A stretch of DNA of 39,859 nt from Armatimonadota bacterium (GTDB lineage: Bacteria > Armatimonadota > JAAZEB01), in contig JAAZEB010000150.1 in assembly GCA_012512505.1 (NCBI GenBank), forward strand, positions 1 to 39,859. Reading direction: 5' to 3'. Position numbers and translations under genes: made by a program. Each line of letters opens with the position of its first letter. Position 1 is the stretch's first letter. The notes under the pieces were generated by a model, which saw only the letters and a list, made by a program, of their open reading frames with translations, made no database searches and was not told the origin of the DNA. Of this stretch, positions 35,730-39,859 are shown in pieces.

Positions 35730-36947
35730 TTGACGAGGCGAGCAGAGAGCGCGGAGCTGGCCCCCCCCATCCCCCCCGAAACCGGGGGGGCTCCGAGCCC
35801 AACTCCCCCCAACATTGGGGGGTCGGGGGGGCAAGAGAGCCCAGCTCCCCCCGATCTCGGGGGGTCAGGGGGGCAAGAGAGCCCAGCTCCCCCCAACATT
35901 GGGGGGCCGGGGGGGCAAGAGAGCCTAGCTCCCCCCAACATTGGGGGGCCGGGGGGACAAGAGAGCCCTGCTCCCCCCAGCATTGGGGGGTCGGGGGGGC
36001 AGTCGCGTGAATCTCAGCCCCCGGTGGCGATCCTGACCGGCCCTACCGGCGTAGGGAAGACGGAGGTGGGCGTCCTGGTCGCGGAGGCCCTGGGCACCGA
36101 GATCATCAACGCCGACTCGATGCAGGTCTACCGGGAGATGCACGCCGGCACGGCGAAGCCCTCCCCCGCGGAGCAGGCGCGGGTGCCGCACCACCTGGTG
36201 GATGTCACCTCCGTGGCCGAGGTGTTCACCGTGGCGGATTTCCGCGCGCTGGCGATTCCCATCCTGGAACAGCTGCTGGCCGAGGGGAAGATCCCGCTGG
36301 TGGTGGGAGGCACGCGCCTCTACATCAAGGCGCTCACCGAGGGCTTCTTTCCCGGGCCGCCGCGCGACCCGGAGTTCCGTGCCCGCATGGAGGCGCTGGC
36401 GCGAGAGCACGGGCGGCCCTATCTGCACGCGTTGCTGGCCGAGGTGGACCCGGCAAAGGCGGCACAACTTTCCCCGCACGACCAAAAGCGGATCATCCGC
36501 GCCCTGGAGGTGCACCACCTCACCGGCCGGCGCATCAGCGAGGTGCAGGCGGAGAGCCGCGCGGCGCCCCATCCCTACCACGTGATCTTGATCGGCCTGG
36601 TGCGCGAGCGCGACGAGCTGTACCGGCGCATCGACGAGCGCGTCGATCGCATGCTGGAGGAGGGCCTAATCGACGAGGTGCGCCGTCTCCACGCCGCCGG
36701 CCTCGACGAGCGGTTGACGGCGATCCAGGCGCACGGCTACAAAGAGGTGATCGGCTACCTGCGGGGGCAGTACGACCTGGAGGAGGCGATCCGCATCACC
36801 AAGCGCAACACACGCCACTACGCCCGCCGCCAGCTCTCGTGGCTGCGGCAGGAGCCGGGCATCCACCTCCTCGATGCCTCTCGCCCGCCCGCCGTCGTCG
36901 CCGACGAGGCCGTGGCGATCATCCGTGCCGAAGCCACGCGCGGTTGA
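35730..36947 (+). CDS. miaA: tRNA dimethylallyltransferase MiaA with repeat-encoded N-terminal extension
   Basis: PPVAILTGPTGVGKTEVGVLVAEALGTEIINADSMQVYREMHAGTAKP...; TTG at 35730 in frame with GGAGG 8 nt upstream is the most plausible start. Confidence 0.85.
   Translation: MTRRAESAELAPPIPPETGGAPSPTPPNIGGSGGQESPAPPDLGGSGGQESPAPPNIGGPGGQESLAPPNIGGPGGQESPAPPSIGGSGGQSRESQPPVAILTGPTGVGKTEVGVLVAEALGTEIINADSMQVYREMHAGTAKPSPAEQARVPHHLVDVTSVAEVFTVADFRALAIPILEQLLAEGKIPLVVGGTRLYIKALTEGFFPGPPRDPEFRARMEALAREHGRPYLHALLAEVDPAKAAQLSPHDQKRIIRALEVHHLTGRRISEVQAESRAAPHPYHVILIGLVRERDELYRRIDERVDRMLEEGLIDEVRRLHAAGLDERLTAIQAHGYKEVIGYLRGQYDLEEAIRITKRNTRHYARRQLSWLRQEPGIHLLDASRPPAVVADEAVAIIRAEATRG
35759..36000. repeat. 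42-bp tandem palindromic repeats (CTCCCCCCAACATTGGGGGGTCGGGGGGGCAAGAGAGCCCAG)
   Basis: Units start at 35803, 35845, 35887, 35929 and 35971, with a degenerate unit from about 35759; each contains CCCCCC-NN..NN-GGGGGG. Confidence 0.92.
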
Positions 36948-37028
36948 GGCTGCACCGACCCACGGTCGGGCGTCGCGTTTACCAGATCGGGCTACCGGGA
37001 AGCCTCCCGGGCGAAGGGAGGTGGGCCG

Positions 37029-38147
37029 ATGAGCTTCCGGCTGGGCAAGATCTGGGGCTTCCCGGTAGAGATCGACATCTCCTGGTTCATCATCTTCGCG
37101 CTGTTCGCGTGGAGTCTATCGACCCGCGTCTTCCCGACGCTGCTGCCCGGCGGCGCGGCCAGCCTCAACTGGACCCTCGGCGTCATCGCTGCCCTGCTCC
37201 TCTTCGCCAGTGTGCTGGTCCACGAGTTGGCCCACTCCTACGTGGCGATCAAGAACGGGCTGCCGATTGGTGGCATCACCCTCTTCCTCTTCGGCGGGGT
37301 GAGCAAGATGATGGAGGAGCCGCGCAGCCCCGGCCTGGAGCTGCGGATGTCCGCGGCGGGTCCGCTCACCAGCCTGGTGCTGGGCGGCCTGTTCTGGGCG
37401 TTCAGCAACGGCGCGCGGGCGGTGGGGCTGCCTGCCCCGGTGATCGCCGTGGCCGGCTACCTGGCGATCATCAACGTGCTGCTCGCCATCTTCAACATGC
37501 TGCCTGGGTTCCCGCTGGACGGCGGCCGGGTGCTGCGCGCCATCCTCTGGCAAAGCACCGGCAGCCTGGATCGCGCCACCCGCTATGCCTCTTACTCGGG
37601 GCAGGCGTTCGGCTACCTGTTCATGCTGATGGGCGTGTTCATCCTCTTCAGCGGCAACTTCCTCGGCGGGATCTGGATCGGGGTGATCGGCTGGTTCCTG
37701 GTGAGCATGGCGCAGACCGCCTACCAGCAGCTCGTGGTGCGCCGCGCCCTCTCCGGGGTGACGGTGGAGCGGATCATGCAGCGCGAGGTGCCCGCGATTG
37801 ACCCGCAACTGACCCTGCGCGACCTGGTGGATCAATACTTCATGCGTCACGACTATGCGGCCTACCCCGTGGTGGAGGGGGAACGCCTGCTCGGGATCGT
37901 GACGGTGGAGGACGTGCGCGACACGCCGCGCGAGGAATGGGATACCACCACGGTGGTCGAGGCGGCACGCCCTGCCGATGCCCATCGCACCATCGACGAG
38001 TCGGAGGATGCCTGGCACGCCCTGAGCCAGATGCTGCAAGAGGATGTTCGCCGCCTCCTGGTGGTGCGCGACGGGCGCCTGGAGGGCGTGGTCTCGCGTG
38101 ACGGCGTTCTGCGCGTGGTGCGGACCAAGCTGCAGCTCGGCACCTGA
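37029..38147 (+). CDS. Site-2 protease family (M50) zinc metalloprotease with C-terminal CBS domains
   Basis: LVHELAHSYVAIKNGLPIGGITLFLFGGVSKM, NMLPGFPLDGGRVLRA; CBS-like VERIMQREVPAIDPQLTLRDLVDQYFMRHDYAAYPVVEGERLLGIVTVEDV. Confidence 0.93.
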   Translation: MSFRLGKIWGFPVEIDISWFIIFALFAWSLSTRVFPTLLPGGAASLNWTLGVIAALLLFASVLVHELAHSYVAIKNGLPIGGITLFLFGGVSKMMEEPRSPGLELRMSAAGPLTSLVLGGLFWAFSNGARAVGLPAPVIAVAGYLAIINVLLAIFNMLPGFPLDGGRVLRAILWQSTGSLDRATRYASYSGQAFGYLFMLMGVFILFSGNFLGGIWIGVIGWFLVSMAQTAYQQLVVRRALSGVTVERIMQREVPAIDPQLTLRDLVDQYFMRHDYAAYPVVEGERLLGIVTVEDVRDTPREEWDTTTVVEAARPADAHRTIDESEDAWHALSQMLQEDVRRLLVVRDGRLEGVVSRDGVLRVVRTKLQLGT

Positions 38148-38172
38148 GCCGCTCAGCATGGGGAGCAGACGG

Positions 38173-38385
38173 ATGAGCGACGAACGAGTGAGCGAGCACC
38201 CGGTCTACGAGCCTCAACCGGAGACGGCCGCCGAGCCACCGCGCGAGCCGCTGCCGCCGGAGCCGCGCGGCAGCGACTGGCCGTTCCCCCGCCTCAGCGG
38301 TGGCGGCCCCAGCCTCACCGAGGAGCCGCCCGACCCGGAGAGCGCCCTCGGCCACGACGAAGTGCGCGACGCGGCGCCGCCCTAA
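38173..38385 (+). CDS. Small acidic Pro/Glu-rich hypothetical protein
   Basis: MSDERVSEHPVYEPQPETAAEPPREPLPPEPRGSDWPFPRLSGGGPSLTEEPPDPESALGHDEVRDAAPP; downstream of the S2P gene. Confidence 0.45.
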   Translation: MSDERVSEHPVYEPQPETAAEPPREPLPPEPRGSDWPFPRLSGGGPSLTEEPPDPESALGHDEVRDAAPP

Positions 38386-38519
38386 AACGCCTCAGCGCGC
38401 AACGAGGGCACCTCGCCGCCCGCCGCGGGGCGCACGGCGAACAGTGTGGCGCCACGGCACGTCGTAGAACTTGTCGGCGCCGGCCGGCCCCACCGGCACG
38501 CCAAGCCCACCTATCGGCA

Positions 38520-38597
38520 TAGGAGGGGTTTCCGACCCCGATGCCTACCCCCATCGGCATCAGGAGACGCAGCCGGCGGGACGCCGGCGATCCGACC
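38520..38597. repeat. Dispersed intergenic hairpin repeat (copy 2)
   Basis: TAGGAGGGGTTTCCGACCCCGATG (38520-38543) and inverted 29-nt core (38569-38597) shared with 5209-5237. Confidence 0.7.
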
Positions 38598-38650
38598 GCG
38601 ATATGATCCCACCGGCAACGGTTTGGGGTGCCGCGAACCGTACGCGAACC

Positions 38651-38723
38651 GTAGGGGCGAAGCAGTGGTGCACTAGACGTACTGCGCCGCAATCTGTCTG
38701 AACCGCCACTGCTTCGCCCCTAC
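38651..38723. repeat. Palindromic MITE/REP-like element, 18-bp perfect terminal inverted repeats
   Basis: GTAGGGGCGAAGCAGTGG (38651-38668) / CCACTGCTTCGCCCCTAC (38706-38723). Confidence 0.75.
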
Positions 38724-39022
38724 CACCGCCCGGAGACCGGCGAACGGCCCGCGGAGGGGCGCTCGTCCGCCAGAACACCCGCGTGGCTCCGGCAATCCGT
38801 TGCGCCGTTGCGCATTCGGGAGGAAACGCCCGGCGCGGCGTCGAAATCAGAACAATCAGCAGGTTTATCCCCGGGTACAGGACCATGGTGCGGGGATCGG
38901 CGTGAGCCGGCACTTTGCTCCTCATCCCCACCCGCGGCACCGGGGCCCTGTGCCATCGGCGGCGCCGGTCGTCTCGGCCGGCATCGCCGCGAGGCGCGTT
39001 TCGCGCGTGGAAGGAGGCGAGG

Positions 39023-39859
39023 TTGTCCGTTCAGGCCGGGATTCGCGTGTTGGTCCCCTGTCTCTGCATTCTTCTCAGCGCCACTCAGGCGCATGCGCTG
39101 TACTCCTATTCCGACGTGGTCGCCAAGCTCCAGGAGTGGTCCGCCCGTCCGTGCGCCGAGGAGAGCGCGCGGCTGCGGGTGGTGCGCCTCGGCACCACCG
39201 TGAAGGGGCGCGCCATCTTGATGGCCGTCCTCGGCGGCGCGGAGACCCCACCGCTGGAGAGCGACGAGACCGCCGCAGAAGACCCCGGCCCCTGGGCGAC
39301 ACCCGCCACCACGACAGACCCGGCCGGCCAGACGGAACCCGCCACCCCGGCGGACGAGGGGGATACTGAAGAGAACCTTCCGCCGGACGGCGAGGCCGCC
39401 GCGGCGGAAGGCGATACCGAGGAGAACGCGTTGGCCGCCGCGGAGGCGACCGATGCCCTGGTGCTGGCCCTGGAGCCGGCCGAGGAGTCGCCGGCGCCCA
39501 CCGAGAGTGCCACGCCCGAGGCGGCCGACGAGGCGCCCCCGGTTCTGCCGTCACTTCCGGACGGCCCCCGGCGCGTCTTTGTCGTCGGCCGGCAGCATGG
39601 CAACGAGCCGGCGCCCACTGAGGCGATCCTGCGCTTCCTGGAGCAGTACGCGGGCACGACCGACCCGGCGAAGCTGGATCTGCTGCGGCGCGTCACCTTC
39701 TACGTGGTGCCGATGCTCAATGCCGACGGGGCCGTGGCTAACCAGCGCCGCAACGCGCGCAACGTGGACCTAAACCGCGATTGGGTGAAGCAGAGCCAGC
39801 CGGAGACACAGACGATCGTGCGCGCCGTGCGCGAGATCCAGCCGCACCTGGTGGTGGAC
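39023..39859 (+). CDS. Secreted M14-family zinc carboxypeptidase with acidic low-complexity insert (3' end outside window)
   Basis: TTG start after aaggaggcgagg; signal-like (L)SVQAGIRVLVPCLCILLSATQAHALYSYSDVVAKLQ; RRVFVVGRQHGNEPAPTEAILRFLEQY, FYVVPMLNADGAVANQRRNARNVDLNRDW. Confidence 0.85.
   Translation, partial: MSVQAGIRVLVPCLCILLSATQAHALYSYSDVVAKLQEWSARPCAEESARLRVVRLGTTVKGRAILMAVLGGAETPPLESDETAAEDPGPWATPATTTDPAGQTEPATPADEGDTEENLPPDGEAAAAEGDTEENALAAAEATDALVLALEPAEESPAPTESATPEAADEAPPVLPSLPDGPRRVFVVGRQHGNEPAPTEAILRFLEQYAGTTDPAKLDLLRRVTFYVVPMLNADGAVANQRRNARNVDLNRDWVKQSQPETQTIVRAVREIQPHLVVD

Noticed and set aside
34736-35983. 415-aa minus ORF with MLGGAGLSCPPGPP repeats
   Set aside because: Reverse-strand reading of the palindromic repeats plus the antisense of the polyprenyl synthase gene.
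35759-36000. CRISPR array
   Set aside because: Units are contiguous 42-bp tandem copies without unique spacers and lie within an ORF; no cas genes.

Overview
GC-rich bacterial chromosomal window with about 26 protein genes. I found no tRNA, rRNA, CRISPR array or recognisable mobile element. Left to right: partial dnaG (-); two paralogous secreted proteins with Met/Gly/Pro-rich low-complexity inserts (-); an SGNH hydrolase (-); a GH106-like glycosidase (+); a double-cubane-cluster reductase plus ASKHA activator operon behind a ~360-nt structured leader (+); a cold-shock protein (+); an M81 (MlrC-like) protein (-); a tandem-NYN protein followed by purC (+) behind a ~500-nt leader; a CHASE2/HD-GYP protein and a pseudopilin-FecR fusion (-); an adenosine-deaminase-like hydrolase (-); an SDR and a UroD-family protein (+); a FemABX protein (-); then mreBCD-ilvB-ilvN-(membrane protein)-ilvC-leuA-cimA-polyprenyl synthase-miaA-S2P/CBS protease (+) and a partial M14 carboxypeptidase (+). 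The main unexplained signals are: (1) the leader of the double-cubane operon, with a promoter, a mini-ORF and stacked perfect hairpins; (2) a promoter-terminator unit in front of mreB with two competing 5' arms; (3) different, non-homologous hairpins in the gaps of the ilv-leu-cimA-isoprenoid-miaA run, including a perfect 23-bp inverted repeat across the leuA stop codon; (4) an in-frame array of 42-bp palindromic repeats at the N-terminus of miaA; (5) a dispersed intergenic hairpin family with one compensatory base-pair change; (6) unusual architectures (tandem NYN, pilin-FecR, M14 with an acidic insert). Homology calls come from motif recognition only; no searches were run.
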